Shown: positions 1 to 10,776, numbered from the stretch's first letter. The stretch: 64,000 bases of DNA from CAZABP01 sp964483245 (GCA_964483245.1 CAZABP010000020.1:1-64000); one strand, 5' to 3'. Notes: generated by a model from the letters alone, not told the origin. Numbers and translations: made by a program.

Positions 1-17
1 GGACGGGTGCCACGTGG

Positions 18-2048
<2,031 letters not shown>

Positions 2049-2214
2049 GAGTCGGTCTGCCTGCCGGTGCGGCGACGTCGACCTCGGAGGCCCCCACCGC
2101 CGCGTGGTGCCGTTCCTATCGGAGTTTCACGATAGCGACTCAAGAGCCGATTCCGAACTCGGAGGTGGTGCGCGACGCGGGCGGATGCCCCTCTGGGCGG
2201 CTACGCTGGGCCCG

Positions 2215-3246
2215 ATGTCCGCTCGGTTCCTGCCGCGCTCGCGGCTGCTGGTCGCCGTCCTGCTGCTGATCCCCGCACTGTGCCGCTGTGGCGGCGGGGG
2301 TGGCGAGCGCGTCGTCGACGGCGGACAAGCGCTGGCGCACGCCGCCAAGATCCTGGAGCTCGGCCCGCGCCCGGCCGGCTCGAAGAACCTCACCGCCGCG
2401 GCGACCTACCTGAAACAGGTCCTGCGCGACCGCGGCCTCGAACCGCAGGAGCAGATCTGGTCCGAGACCGTCAAGCTGCACGGCAAGGAGCAGCAGGTGA
2501 AGTTCCAGAACGTCTGGGCCCAGGTCCCGGGCAAGGACCCGGTCCACGGCCCGGTCGTGATCCTGTCCGCGCACTACGACAGCAAGCTCTGCTCGGGGCA
2601 TCCGGACCCGGCGCACAACTTCGAGTTCGTCGGTGCGCTCGACGCCGCCGGGTCGGTCGGAGTCCTGCTCGAGCTGAGCCGCCATCTCGCCAAGCGCGAC
2701 AACACGGTGAACTTCTGGCTCGTGTTCTTCGATGGCGAGGAGTCGCTCGAATACGACTGGAACGACCAGCTCGCCCTGTTCGGCAGCCGGCACTTCGTGC
2801 GCACGATGAGCCAGGACAAGCAGCGGTTCCCCAATGGGCTGTCGAGCCGGCTGCGCGCGATGGTGTTGCTCGACCTGATCGGCGACAAGATCCAGAAGAT
2901 CGACCGCGACAAGGCCTCGACGACCGAGCTGGTCGAGCTGTTCCGCGGGGTCGCGACCGAGATGGGCGAAGCGGATCGCATGTATCGCTACGAGTCGGAG
3001 TTCAAGGACGACCACATCCCGTTCGTCGACTACGGGATCCCCGCCATCGATCTGATCGACTTCGTGCACCGTGTCCCGGCCGGCCGCCGCAAGGACGAGC
3101 CGCCCGAGATCGCACAGTACGAGGCCTGGTGGCACACGCGCGCGGACACGCTCGACAAGCTGTCGCCCGACTCGCTGGCGTTCGTCGGCAACCTGGTCTG
3201 GAACGCGCTGCCCAAGCTCGAGCAGTACGCGACCAAGGGACGCTGA
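2215..3246 (+). CDS. M28-family peptidase, glutaminyl-cyclase type
   Basis: 343 residues starting at ATG 2215, where a hydrophobic export signal begins (MSARFLPRSRLLVAVLLLIPAL); another ATG 30 bases upstream is possible. Metal-site motifs of the M28 fold are present: AHYDSK, LDAAGS, FFDGEES, DDHIPF and a late WHTRADT. The combination FFDGEE, FGSRHF and DDHIPF with GIPAIDLID is that of the glutaminyl-peptide cyclotransferase branch rather than classical aminopeptidases. The likely role is an exported zinc enzyme acting on peptide N-termini, either cyclising Gln/Glu or removing residues. A paralogue follows with no gap, so this is a tandem duplication in one operon. Substrate not predictable from sequence. 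Confidence 0.86.
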   Translation: MSARFLPRSRLLVAVLLLIPALCRCGGGGGERVVDGGQALAHAAKILELGPRPAGSKNLTAAATYLKQVLRDRGLEPQEQIWSETVKLHGKEQQVKFQNVWAQVPGKDPVHGPVVILSAHYDSKLCSGHPDPAHNFEFVGALDAAGSVGVLLELSRHLAKRDNTVNFWLVFFDGEESLEYDWNDQLALFGSRHFVRTMSQDKQRFPNGLSSRLRAMVLLDLIGDKIQKIDRDKASTTELVELFRGVATEMGEADRMYRYESEFKDDHIPFVDYGIPAIDLIDFVHRVPAGRRKDEPPEIAQYEAWWHTRADTLDKLSPDSLAFVGNLVWNALPKLEQYATKGR

Positions 3247-4242
3247 GTGCGCACCCGCGTGCTGCTGCCGTTCGCCGCCTGCGCAGCTTTTGCGGCGACC
3301 TGCCGCCACGATCCCCCACCGGCGCCGGCTCCGCCGCGTCCCGCCTCGGAGCTGGCACCGGCCGGGCTCGGAGAACGCGCCTACGAGCACGTCGCGGCAC
3401 TCGTCGCGCTCGGGCCACGGCATCCGGGCTCCCCCGGCTGGGCGCAGGCGGTCGACTACATCGCGGCGGAGTTGCGTGAGCTCGGACTCGAGGCGAAGCG
3501 CGCCCGCTGGACCGACCCGGCCGAGAACCTCGCATTCGAGAACATCTCCGCCGTGATCCCCGGGCGGAGTCCGGACCGCATCCTGATCGGATGCCACCAC
3601 GACACGAAGAAGACGGAGGGGCATCCGACGCCGGAGCACAACTTCCACTTCGTCGGCGCCAACGACTCGGCGAGCGGGGTCGGGCTGCTGCTGGCGCTCG
3701 CCGCCGAGCTGCGCGGCAAGGATCGCGACGCGACGATCGAGGTCGTGTTCTTCGACGGCGAGGAGAGCCTGGATTGGGCCTGGAACCAGGGCAAGCGGGC
3801 GCTGTTCGGCTCGCGGCGGTTCCTCGCCAACGAGCGCGAGGCGGAGCTGCTGGGGCGCGGGCGCGGCAAGCTGCGCGCGATGGTGTTGCTCGACATGGTC
3901 GGGGCGAAGTCGCTGCAGATCGACGAAGAGACGAACTCCGATCCGGAGCTCGTTGGTCTGGTCCGCGCCGCGGCCACACGCTTGGGCGTCGGCAGCTACT
4001 TCTTCGCGCGGCGGATCGCGGTCAGTGACGACCACCTGCCGTTCGTGCAGGCCGGCATCCCGGCGATCGACCTGATCGACATCGCCGACAATCCGCAGTG
4101 GCACACGCCGCAGGACACGCTCGAGCACATCTCGGCGGAGAGCCTGCAGATCGTCGGAGCGGTCGTGCTCGAGGTGCTGCCGGACATCGAGCGCCGCTAC
4201 GTCCCCGCACCCGGCACGCTGCAGGTCCCGCGCGGGCGTTGA
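3247..4242 (+). CDS. M28-family peptidase, glutaminyl-cyclase type (paralogue)
   Basis: 331 residues. The GTG start at 3247 directly follows the TGA of the previous gene. The N-terminus MRTRVLLPFAACAAFAATC looks like an export signal ending near a cysteine, possibly a lipoprotein, although the lipobox is not canonical. Metal-site motifs are conserved with the upstream paralogue: CHHDTK, NDSASG, FFDGEES, DDHLPF, WHTPQDT. It shares the FGSRRF and GIPAIDLID segments of the glutaminyl-cyclase branch. The two paralogues differ mainly at their N-termini and in a shorter linker here, which lacks the basic insert before the WHT motif. Probable exported peptide-processing zinc enzyme. The downstream hydrolase overlaps its stop codon by one base. 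Confidence 0.85.
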   Translation: MRTRVLLPFAACAAFAATCRHDPPPAPAPPRPASELAPAGLGERAYEHVAALVALGPRHPGSPGWAQAVDYIAAELRELGLEAKRARWTDPAENLAFENISAVIPGRSPDRILIGCHHDTKKTEGHPTPEHNFHFVGANDSASGVGLLLALAAELRGKDRDATIEVVFFDGEESLDWAWNQGKRALFGSRRFLANEREAELLGRGRGKLRAMVLLDMVGAKSLQIDEETNSDPELVGLVRAAATRLGVGSYFFARRIAVSDDHLPFVQAGIPAIDLIDIADNPQWHTPQDTLEHISAESLQIVGAVVLEVLPDIERRYVPAPGTLQVPRGR

Positions 4243-5048
4243 TGCAGACCGCCACGCGGGCCGGCCGGCGCATCGCCTGGAGCGCCGAAGGGGATGGAGC
4301 GCCGCTGCTGCTGGTCCCGGGGCTCGGTTCAGGGGCCAAGCTGTTCGGGACCCTGCCGCGGCGGTTCGCGCGGCTGCCGCGTCGCTGCCTGACGTTCGAT
4401 CCGGTCGGCGTGCCGCCGAGTGATCCGCACACCGGCGACTACGACTTCGATGCCGCCGCACAGGACCTGCTCGCGGTCCTCGACGCGGCCGGCGCGCAGT
4501 CCTGCGATCTCGTCGGCACATCGCTCGGCGGCAAGGTCGCGCTGCTGGCTGCGGCGCGTGCACCGGAACGCATCCGCTCGCTGACATTGCTGGCGTCGTC
4601 TGCGGTTCCGTCGGCGCGAGGCCGGCGCATCCACGCGTGGTTCGCGTTGCTGGCGGAGCACCTGCCGCCGGCGCAGTTCGGGGCCGCGGTCGTGCCGTTC
4701 CTGTTCGGGCGGACGTTCCACGAGCAACGCCCGGCCGTCGTCGACGACATCGAGCGCGCGATCCGACCGGATGCCACGAACCGTGCGCTGATGGTCGCGC
4801 AGGCGCGCGCGCTGCTGTCGTTCGACGGCACGCGTGCGGCGGCCCGCGTGCGCTGCCCGGCGCTGGCGCTGGCCGGCGCCGAGGACACGCTGACGCTGAC
4901 GCCAGATGTCGCAGCCACCGCGCGCGCGATCGCCGGCTGCGAGTTCGCGGAGATCGCGGAGGCCGGACACTCGCTGCTGCTCGAGTCGCCGGCGGCGTTC
5001 GAACGGGTCGCGGCATTCCTGACCAGCGTCGACGCGCGGACGGGCTGA
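4242..5048 (+). CDS. alpha/beta hydrolase
   Basis: 268 residues from ATG 4242, which shares a base with the stop of the preceding peptidase, so the three genes form an operon. Alpha/beta-hydrolase features: oxyanion-hole segment LLLVPGLGSG (residues 22-31), nucleophile elbow GTSLGG with Ser94, a TFDPVG strand turn, an acid in the AGAEDTL region and the late catalytic His in AGHSLLLE. Resembles 3-oxoadipate enol-lactonase and related small esterases, but no family-specific signature allows a substrate call. It has no signal peptide, so it is probably cytoplasmic, unlike its exported neighbours. Confidence 0.82.
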   Translation: MQTATRAGRRIAWSAEGDGAPLLLVPGLGSGAKLFGTLPRRFARLPRRCLTFDPVGVPPSDPHTGDYDFDAAAQDLLAVLDAAGAQSCDLVGTSLGGKVALLAAARAPERIRSLTLLASSAVPSARGRRIHAWFALLAEHLPPAQFGAAVVPFLFGRTFHEQRPAVVDDIERAIRPDATNRALMVAQARALLSFDGTRAAARVRCPALALAGAEDTLTLTPDVAATARAIAGCEFAEIAEAGHSLLLESPAAFERVAAFLTSVDARTG

Positions 5049-5089
5049 TCGGGCTGACGGGGGCGCAGCGGTTCCGCGGTCCCCGCGGT

Positions 5090-7801
5090 TCAGTCGAGCA
5101 GCGCGCGCTGCGCCGCCGGCACGGTCAGCACGCGGGTGCTGCCATCGGGCAGCTCGCAGCGATAGCGGCCCGGCGGCACGGTGACCGCCTGGCTGCGCCC
5201 GGCACTGTCGAACCGGCGCACCAACTCCAGCGGCAGCAGCGTCGCGTCGGCGTCCTCGTGACGCCCATCGCCTTCGCGAACGATGCGCACGTTCCAACCG
5301 CCGGCGGCCGCGGCGCGGGCCCCGAACTCGGCGCCCGCCTCGATCCGCCCGGCCGTGGCGACCGGGATCTCCAGCATCGTCGTGCCGGCCGCCGCGGCCG
5401 CTTCGACGGCGTCGACCGACAGCATGCCGATCGAGCCATCGGCGCCGACCGCGATCAGCCCGCTCGGTTCATCGAGTGCTGGCATCCCGACTGCGTGCCG
5501 GCCATCGAACTCACCGAGCAGCCACCAGTCGGTGCCGTCCTGCGGCTGCGCAAAGATCCAGAACCCGCTGCGCGCCGTGGTAGCCGCGATGTCGCGCACG
5601 GTCACGAACCGCGCCGGCTCGGTCGCCGGCGCGAGCCGCGCGAAGCGCTGCGCCCCGCCAGCGAACAGCCCCTCGCCGCGACCACTGGCCAGCGCGGCAC
5701 GCAACCGCTGTGCGACCGGAGCTGCCGGCGGTGCCCCCGGCGCCAGCTCCTCGCTCTGCTCGACCGGATGCAGCTCAGCGACTTCACCGTCCGGCAGCAC
5801 GATCCAGCATGGTCCGACCCCCATTGCGCGCAGCAGCACACGGCCGGCCGCGTCTGCTTGCACGGCGTGGCGCCGCACGAGCGATCCGGCCGGAACGCCG
5901 GCATACCCTTCGAGCAGCGTGCAGCTGCCACCGGCCGGCAGTCCGCGCACGAGCCGCGCCCGCGATGGCGGCAGCTGCAGCCACAGCGCCTGGTCGCGCG
6001 GGGCAGCGGCCATGCCGGCTGGTTCATGGAACACGGCCGGGACCTGGCCATCCGCCTCGACCAGCAGCGCGAGACGTTGCAGCGGCAGCGCCGACGACGG
6101 CAGCCGCCGCAGCCGGAACGTCCCTGCCTCGTCGGCGGTGACGGCGCGCGCATCCAGGCGCATCGTCGCGCCGGTCAGCTCGTCGACGACGAGTGGCGTG
6201 ATCCGCGCACCGGCCAGCGGCCGCTGGTGTTCATCCAGGATGCGACCTGCAGCGACGCGCTCGCGCGGCACGGTCAGCGGCGCGAGCGAGGACCCTTCGT
6301 GTCCGGCGATCCTGCCGGCGTCCAGCAGGCGGATCGGCAGCGGGCCGAGATCCGGATACGGAACCTGGGCCGCGGCGTCCCAGCTCAGGTGCACCAGGGC
6401 GAGCGCACCCTCCGACCCGGACAACCCGCGCAGCACGAAGCGACCCGCGCCATCGGTCGTCAGCGCCTGCGCACCGCGCGCCGAGCGCCAGTGGACGTGT
6501 ACGTCGCCGAGCCCTTCGGCAGTCAGCTCATCGACGACGCGGCCGGCCCAGGCATCGCTGCTCGCCGCGGGCCCCCCGCGTGATGGCGCGCGCACGATCG
6601 TCTGCGCCGACTGCAGGTCGCTCGCGATCCGGGCCGCAGTCGCTGCGAGCACCGGGGACTGCCCGGGCGTGAACGTCGCGACGTGGCCCGCTTCGACCCG
6701 GAGCGGGGGCGCGTCGCCGGCCCGTGCGACAGCGCTGCCTTCGGCAGTCTCGAGCTGGATGCGCCACGCAAACTCCCGGCCGCCGAGACCGTCCAGGCGC
6801 TGGACCCGCTCGCGGGTCACCGTGTGCTTGCCGGGCGCGAGCTGCGCGGTCCACTCGCCGTCCTGCGTCTGCAGGCGCAGCGCCCGCGGGGTCTCGACCG
6901 TCGCGAGGCCACGGCCGAACTCGATCCGGTCCGCCGCGACGGTGGCGTCACTGTCGTGGCCGAGCGCCAGCGCGCCGCCATTGGGCAGCATCGCGCGCAA
7001 CTGGCCACGGACGCCGGTGCCGACGCGGGCCGGCAGTGCCATCTCGCTGCCGGTCTGCAGCTCACGGCGAAGCTCGCGCCGGTCCTCGACCTGCAGCCCG
7101 TAGGCCTGCTCGGCGGCGACGATGCGCAGCTCGGCCGGCTCCTGCAGACCGGGCGTGAACCACAGCAGCGCGCCGATCGCCGTGATCAGCAGCGCTGCGG
7201 CCGCAGGTACCCAGAACGCCCGCTCGCCGCGCCAGGCCGCGCTCGCAGCCCGGCGCGCCCAACCGAGCGGCGGCAGCGAAGCGCGCGCGCGCGCGACGAC
7301 GCGCGGCGTGAAGTCGCGCAGATCGGCGAGCCGCTCCGCCTCTGCCTCGGCGTCCGCGGCAGCACGTACCCGCGCCATGACGCTCGCGGTGAAGTCACGC
7401 GACGGCTCGCCATCTCGCCCCGCCTCGGCAAACGCGCGCCGGATCCGCAGCAGCTCGAGCTCGGTCCGCGACAGCGCGCGGTCGCAGTCGGCGCAGCCGT
7501 GCACGTGCTCCTGCACCGAACGGACACCGGACTCCGGCAGCTCCCCGTCTGCATAGTCGCGCAGCAGCGCACGCACGGCGCGGCAGGCCTCGGTGCGCGG
7601 GGGGAAGCGGCGCAGGTCGGCGTGGCTGGCTCGCTGGTGGAGCGGGTTCGGGATTGGGTTGGGGATCGGGTTCGGGATCGGGATCGGGATCGGGTTCGGG
7701 ATCGGGTTCGGCCGCGCACTTCCGCTGCCGCTCGAACTCGGGCTCGCGCCCGGGTCGGCTGCCGGGTTCGGCGTTGGTTCGGCGTCGTGCGGCTCATTCA
7801 T
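5090..7801 (-). CDS. Large zinc-finger anti-sigma factor with FecR-like and carboxypeptidase-regulatory-like domains
   Basis: 903 residues. After a low-complexity N-terminus with repeated Asn-Pro-Ile-Pro comes a zinc anti-sigma (ZAS) domain: a Cys in TEACRAV, then HVHGCADC, the H-x3-C-x2-C motif. One membrane helix follows (FWVPAAAALLITAIGALLWF). The outer part begins with a FecR-like region (AELRIVAAEQAYG through the LPNGGALALGHDS strands) and then has two or more carboxypeptidase-regulatory-like beta domains (VVDELTAEGLGDVHVHWRSA and AAGRILDEHQRPLAGARITPL). It lies 41 bases downstream of an ECF sigma gene on the same strand, so it is almost certainly the membrane anti-sigma partner. The very large outer part suggests signal sensing at the envelope. 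The FecR and carboxypeptidase-regulatory calls are from pattern and are less sure than the ZAS call. Confidence 0.83.
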   Translation of the reverse strand: MNEPHDAEPTPNPAADPGASPSSSGSGSARPNPIPNPIPIPIPNPIPNPIPNPLHQRASHADLRRFPPRTEACRAVRALLRDYADGELPESGVRSVQEHVHGCADCDRALSRTELELLRIRRAFAEAGRDGEPSRDFTASVMARVRAAADAEAEAERLADLRDFTPRVVARARASLPPLGWARRAASAAWRGERAFWVPAAAALLITAIGALLWFTPGLQEPAELRIVAAEQAYGLQVEDRRELRRELQTGSEMALPARVGTGVRGQLRAMLPNGGALALGHDSDATVAADRIEFGRGLATVETPRALRLQTQDGEWTAQLAPGKHTVTRERVQRLDGLGGREFAWRIQLETAEGSAVARAGDAPPLRVEAGHVATFTPGQSPVLAATAARIASDLQSAQTIVRAPSRGGPAASSDAWAGRVVDELTAEGLGDVHVHWRSARGAQALTTDGAGRFVLRGLSGSEGALALVHLSWDAAAQVPYPDLGPLPIRLLDAGRIAGHEGSSLAPLTVPRERVAAGRILDEHQRPLAGARITPLVVDELTGATMRLDARAVTADEAGTFRLRRLPSSALPLQRLALLVEADGQVPAVFHEPAGMAAAPRDQALWLQLPPSRARLVRGLPAGGSCTLLEGYAGVPAGSLVRRHAVQADAAGRVLLRAMGVGPCWIVLPDGEVAELHPVEQSEELAPGAPPAAPVAQRLRAALASGRGEGLFAGGAQRFARLAPATEPARFVTVRDIAATTARSGFWIFAQPQDGTDWWLLGEFDGRHAVGMPALDEPSGLIAVGADGSIGMLSVDAVEAAAAAGTTMLEIPVATAGRIEAGAEFGARAAAAGGWNVRIVREGDGRHEDADATLLPLELVRRFDSAGRSQAVTVPPGRYRCELPDGSTRVLTVPAAQRALLD
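7644..7709 (+). repeat. GGGNNN hexamer tract (11 units), G-quadruplex-prone
   Basis: Eleven consecutive hexamers of the form GGG plus three bases (ATC, TTC, ATT or TTG) on the + strand. They lie inside the first 55 codons of the anti-sigma gene, which reads the other strand as Asn-Pro-Ile-Pro repeats. Regular GGG runs with 3-base loops fit the canonical intramolecular G-quadruplex pattern on the template strand. Confidence 0.85.
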
Positions 7802-7842
7802 CGCGTGGCACCCGACCTTACGCCTGTTCGAGTGCGCATGGC

Positions 7843-8406
7843 TCAGGCTTCCATCGCGCGCGCGAGGCGGCTCTGCAGGACTTCCTTCGCCCGGGCGACG
7901 CGCACTTTGACGTTGCTGATCGAGATGCCGAGGCTCTCCGCGATCTGCTGGTTCGTCAGGCCATGCAGGTACTTGAGCTCGAGCGGCAGGCGATGCCGGT
8001 CGCTGAGATCGTCGAGGACCTGGCGCACCGCGTGGCGCATCGCGCCGGTGCCGGAGGATGGGCCATCGCCGCCTGGCCCCGCGATCTGGCTCAGCAGCTC
8101 ACCGTCCTGATCGTGCAGGATCGGCAGCTGCGCCGTGCGGCGCCGGCGCAGCAGATCGCGGCAGGTGTTCCCGGCGATGCGCAGCAGCCATGGCTCGAGT
8201 GGGCGGCCGGCGTCGTAGAGGTCGCGGCGGCGGAACAGCTTCAGGAATGCATCCTGCGCTGCCTCCTCGGCGTCTTCGCGGCGTCGCACGATGCTGAGCG
8301 CGAGGCGGTAGACGACGCCCTTGTAGCGGTCGACCAGGACCTCGAAGGCTGCCAGGTCCCCCGCCTGGACCTGGACCATCAGTTGTTCGTCGGGTGCGTC
8401 CCGCAT
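7843..8406 (-). CDS. ECF-type RNA polymerase sigma factor
   Basis: 187 residues with the two-domain ECF layout. Region 2 spans about residues 8-75 (AFEVLVDRYKGVVYRLALSIVRRREDAEEAAQDAFLKLFR) and region 4 about residues 125-180 (LDDLSDRHRLPLELKYLHGLTNQQIAESLGISISNVKVRVARA). Length and domain spacing are normal. The anti-sigma gene starts 41 bases downstream on the same strand, giving the usual sigma/anti-sigma pair. It is divergent from the HAD gene at 8605, with 198 bases between them. A small hairpin, GCGTG-CAAAGA-CACGC, lies in that gap near 8506-8521 without a T-run. The ECF group was not assigned. Confidence 0.93.
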   Translation of the reverse strand: MRDAPDEQLMVQVQAGDLAAFEVLVDRYKGVVYRLALSIVRRREDAEEAAQDAFLKLFRRRDLYDAGRPLEPWLLRIAGNTCRDLLRRRRTAQLPILHDQDGELLSQIAGPGGDGPSSGTGAMRHAVRQVLDDLSDRHRLPLELKYLHGLTNQQIAESLGISISNVKVRVARAKEVLQSRLARAMEA

Positions 8407-8604
8407 GCCGTCGCGACCGAGGCGGACAGGCTACACGCTGCCCGGCTCCGCTACGCGCCGCCCGGGGTGCCGGGGTTCGTGTTTTTCTGGTCGAGGCTTG
8501 GGGGGCGTGCAAAGACACGCGGCCAGGAACCTCGCCTGCCGGCTCAAGGGAATGCCCGATCCGGCCGAACCCTGGGGCGGCGTAGGCCCCCAGGCAGAGC
8601 GAGC

Positions 8605-9183
8605 ATGTCCAAGATCCTCCGGCAGCAGGCAGTCTTCTTCGAACTGGATGGCGTCATCGTGCGCGAGCCGAAGCTCGGCAGCGACGATCGCCCTTCGTAC
8701 TACGACGGCGCGCTCGAGGCGCTCGCGCGGCTGCCAGCAGCGCGATTCCAGCTGTTCGTCGCGACGAGCCGCGAGGACATCGCGCTCGGGCTGTTGAAGG
8801 AACGCGACTTCCGCCGGTTCTGCGATCGCTTCGTCGCCGACCTGAACGAGCGTGGCGTCGAGCTGACGAACATCTACCACTGCCCGTTCCATCCCAAGGG
8901 TCGCGGCAAGTGGAAGAAGGACTCCGTGTTCCGCAAGCCGGCGCCGGGGATCTTCAAGATGGCGCAGCAGGAGTACGACCTGAACCTGAACCGGAGCTGG
9001 ATGATCGGGCACACGACGCTCGACGTGCTCGCGGCCAGTCGCGCCGGGATGGGGACCGTGCTCGTGCAGACCGGGCAGGCAGGCAAGGACGGGACCTACC
9101 AGATCGACCCGCACTTCGTCGAGGCGGACATCCGGCATGCCGTCGCGCGGATCACGATGTTCGAGCATGCGCTGACGGTCTGA
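8605..9183 (+). CDS. HAD-superfamily protein, GmhB/HisB-like, with degenerate catalytic motifs
   Basis: 192 residues from ATG 8605. Overall it follows the HAD-IIIA plan of D,D-heptose 1,7-bisphosphatase and histidinol phosphatase, but key residues are changed. Motif I reads FFELDGVIV, so the nucleophilic Asp of DxDGT is Glu. Motif IV reads MIGHTTLDVLAA, so the first Asp of the GD(x)4D metal site is His. The zinc loop CPFHPKGRG lacks the later Cys-x-Cys pair. The motif III lysine (FRKPAPGIF) and a motif II Ser (ATSRED) remain. The canonical homologue at 46043 in this window has DRDGT and GDSARD. The gene looks intact, so it is probably a non-catalytic or altered-function member, not a pseudogene. 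It is convergent with the next gene, 10 bases apart. Confidence 0.78.
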   Translation: MSKILRQQAVFFELDGVIVREPKLGSDDRPSYYDGALEALARLPAARFQLFVATSREDIALGLLKERDFRRFCDRFVADLNERGVELTNIYHCPFHPKGRGKWKKDSVFRKPAPGIFKMAQQEYDLNLNRSWMIGHTTLDVLAASRAGMGTVLVQTGQAGKDGTYQIDPHFVEADIRHAVARITMFEHALTV

Positions 9184-9193
9184 GTTCGGCCAG

Positions 9194-9928
9194 TCACTCG
9201 GCGAGCACGGCGACGGCCGGCACCACCTTCGATCCCGTGCAGGCGAGTGCGGCGAGACTCTCCTGCGAGAACTGCAAGCGAAGGATTTCGCTGTGCGTGC
9301 GGAGCTCCGGTTCGCCGTCCCAGACCACCTCGACACCAGTGACGGTGGCAGCGCGGTTGCCTGCGCGAAGACCGACATGCAGTGCGCCGTCGAGCGACGC
9401 CGGCGCGATGCCGAACAGCTCCACTTCCTCCGGCGCCTCGCGCGCGAGCTCCACGCCGACGGTCGCGATGCCGCACTGCACGTCCGGCTGCTCGCGTGAA
9501 GGTGAGAGGCGGAAGCCCAGTTGCCGCGCAGCGTCGGCAGCGCGGAGCTTCGACAGCGATGGCACGAGGTCGATTGCGCGCACCCACCGTTGCAGATCGG
9601 CATGTGGAGCAGCGGAGTCCTGGTCCGGCTCGGCCCCGAGCGCGACCACACACGGCACCCGCAACCACTTCGCCGCGACGACCGCGGCGAACGCCGGCCG
9701 TGCGCCGAGCGCCGGGTCGACGACGAGTCCCTTCAGCGCGCCCATCTGCCGCAGCAGCCAGTGCAGGTACCCGCGGAACCAGATCGACCCACCCGGTTGC
9801 AGGATCTCCGGCTTGATCCGCACGTGCTCCATCCCGGGCAGCACGATTCCGCCGATCAACGGCGTCGCTACGACCTGACCGCGCAGGCGGTCGGCGGCGG
9901 CGAGGACATCGGCAGGTACCAGCGGCAC
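9194..9928 (-). CDS. Threonine-dehydratase-fold protein lacking the PLP lysine
   Basis: 244 residues. The GTG start at 9928 gives MPLVPADVLAAADRLRGQVVATPLI, which lines up with the conserved start of serine/threonine dehydratases (beta family of PLP enzymes). The family motif P-T-G-S-F-K-x-R-G appears here as PGGSIWFRG (residues 44-52), so the Schiff-base lysine is Trp49. A following GLVVDPALGARPAFAAVVAAKWLRVP segment matches the helix-strand after the cofactor loop. The protein is shorter than the usual 310-330 residues and has no glycine-rich phosphate loop (GGGG) that could be found. The frame is intact and strongly coding. It lies downstream of comF with 38 bases between them. Most likely a non-enzymatic descendant of a PLP enzyme. 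Confidence 0.72.
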   Translation of the reverse strand: MPLVPADVLAAADRLRGQVVATPLIGGIVLPGMEHVRIKPEILQPGGSIWFRGYLHWLLRQMGALKGLVVDPALGARPAFAAVVAAKWLRVPCVVALGAEPDQDSAAPHADLQRWVRAIDLVPSLSKLRAADAARQLGFRLSPSREQPDVQCGIATVGVELAREAPEEVELFGIAPASLDGALHVGLRAGNRAATVTGVEVVWDGEPELRTHSEILRLQFSQESLAALACTGSKVVPAVAVLAE

Positions 9929-9966
9929 CGGCGCAGCATCGCCTCGCCGCGCACCCGGCTCAACGA

Positions 9967-10701
9967 TCAGGCCTGCGCAGCGGTCAGCAGCGCGACCTCC
10001 CGCACCCCCGCCGCGCGCAGCACGCGCGCGCACTCGCGCGCGGTCGCCCCGGACGTGCGCACGTCGTCGATCAGCAGCACCTGCGCCGGTGGACCAGCGC
10101 GCCGGCGCCGCACGGCGAACGCGCCCGCCACGTTGGAGGCACGCGACGCGACGCGCGGATCCGCCTGCGGCAGGGTCTCGCGCGTGCGTTGCATCAGCTC
10201 GGGCAGGGCGCGCAGGTCGAGCTCGCGCGCGATCAGCTCGGCGAGCAGCGCGGCCTGGTCGAGGCCTCGCTGGCGGCGCTTGCGCGCGTGCAGCGGGACC
10301 GACGTCACAACGGCATGGCGCCCGTCGCCGCGCGCCCACTGCGCCACCTCCGCGGCCATGACGCGGGCGAGCCAACGCGCCGCCAGCAGGTCGTGGGCGA
10401 ACTTCAGCCGCCGCACGGTGGCGCCGCCGGTGCCCTGGTAGCGGAGCGGCGCGCGCACGAAGGCGAGCCCGGCGATCCCGGCATGGTCTTCCCGGCAGCG
10501 CGCGCGGCGCAGCCCGCGCGGCGCGCCGCACCGGTCGCACAACGGAGCGGGCCGCCGGATCAGATCCTGCCTGCAGAGCGGGCAGAACACGCCCGCGCCC
10601 GCGAGTTCCCCGCAGCCCGGGCAATGACGCGGGGCGACTTCGTCGAGCAACAGCGAGCCGGCGCGCCGGACCAGGCGCGTGAGATGGACGAGCATCGGCA
10701 T
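9967..10701 (-). CDS. comF: ComF-family phosphoribosyltransferase-like protein
   Basis: 244 residues with the ComF layout. An N-terminal zinc ribbon pair is seen at about residues 25-65 (HCPGCGELAGAGVFCPLC and PLCDRCGAPRG). A type I phosphoribosyltransferase domain follows, with the PRPP loop VLLIDDVRTSGATARECARVL near residues 205-225. PLHARKRRQRGLDQAALLAELIA is the ComF-specific segment. Family members act in natural transformation, thought to link DNA uptake to recombination, and are widespread also in non-competent species. Two ATGs three codons apart could serve as the start; the first is used. The pseudo-dehydratase gene follows on the same strand. Confidence 0.9.
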   Translation of the reverse strand: MPMLVHLTRLVRRAGSLLLDEVAPRHCPGCGELAGAGVFCPLCRQDLIRRPAPLCDRCGAPRGLRRARCREDHAGIAGLAFVRAPLRYQGTGGATVRRLKFAHDLLAARWLARVMAAEVAQWARGDGRHAVVTSVPLHARKRRQRGLDQAALLAELIARELDLRALPELMQRTRETLPQADPRVASRASNVAGAFAVRRRRAGPPAQVLLIDDVRTSGATARECARVLRAAGVREVALLTAAQA

Positions 10702-10776
10702 GCAGACCGGTGCCGCGGATGCGCCGGTGGTTCCCTCTGGATCCCGCGATTCCGCGCGCCGGTCAGCAGGCGCGCA

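Noticed and set aside
8500..8604. A GGAACC string at about 8526 as an ECF -35 element
   Set aside because: It is on the + strand in front of the HAD gene rather than the sigma gene, and no convincing -10 element was found at the right spacing.
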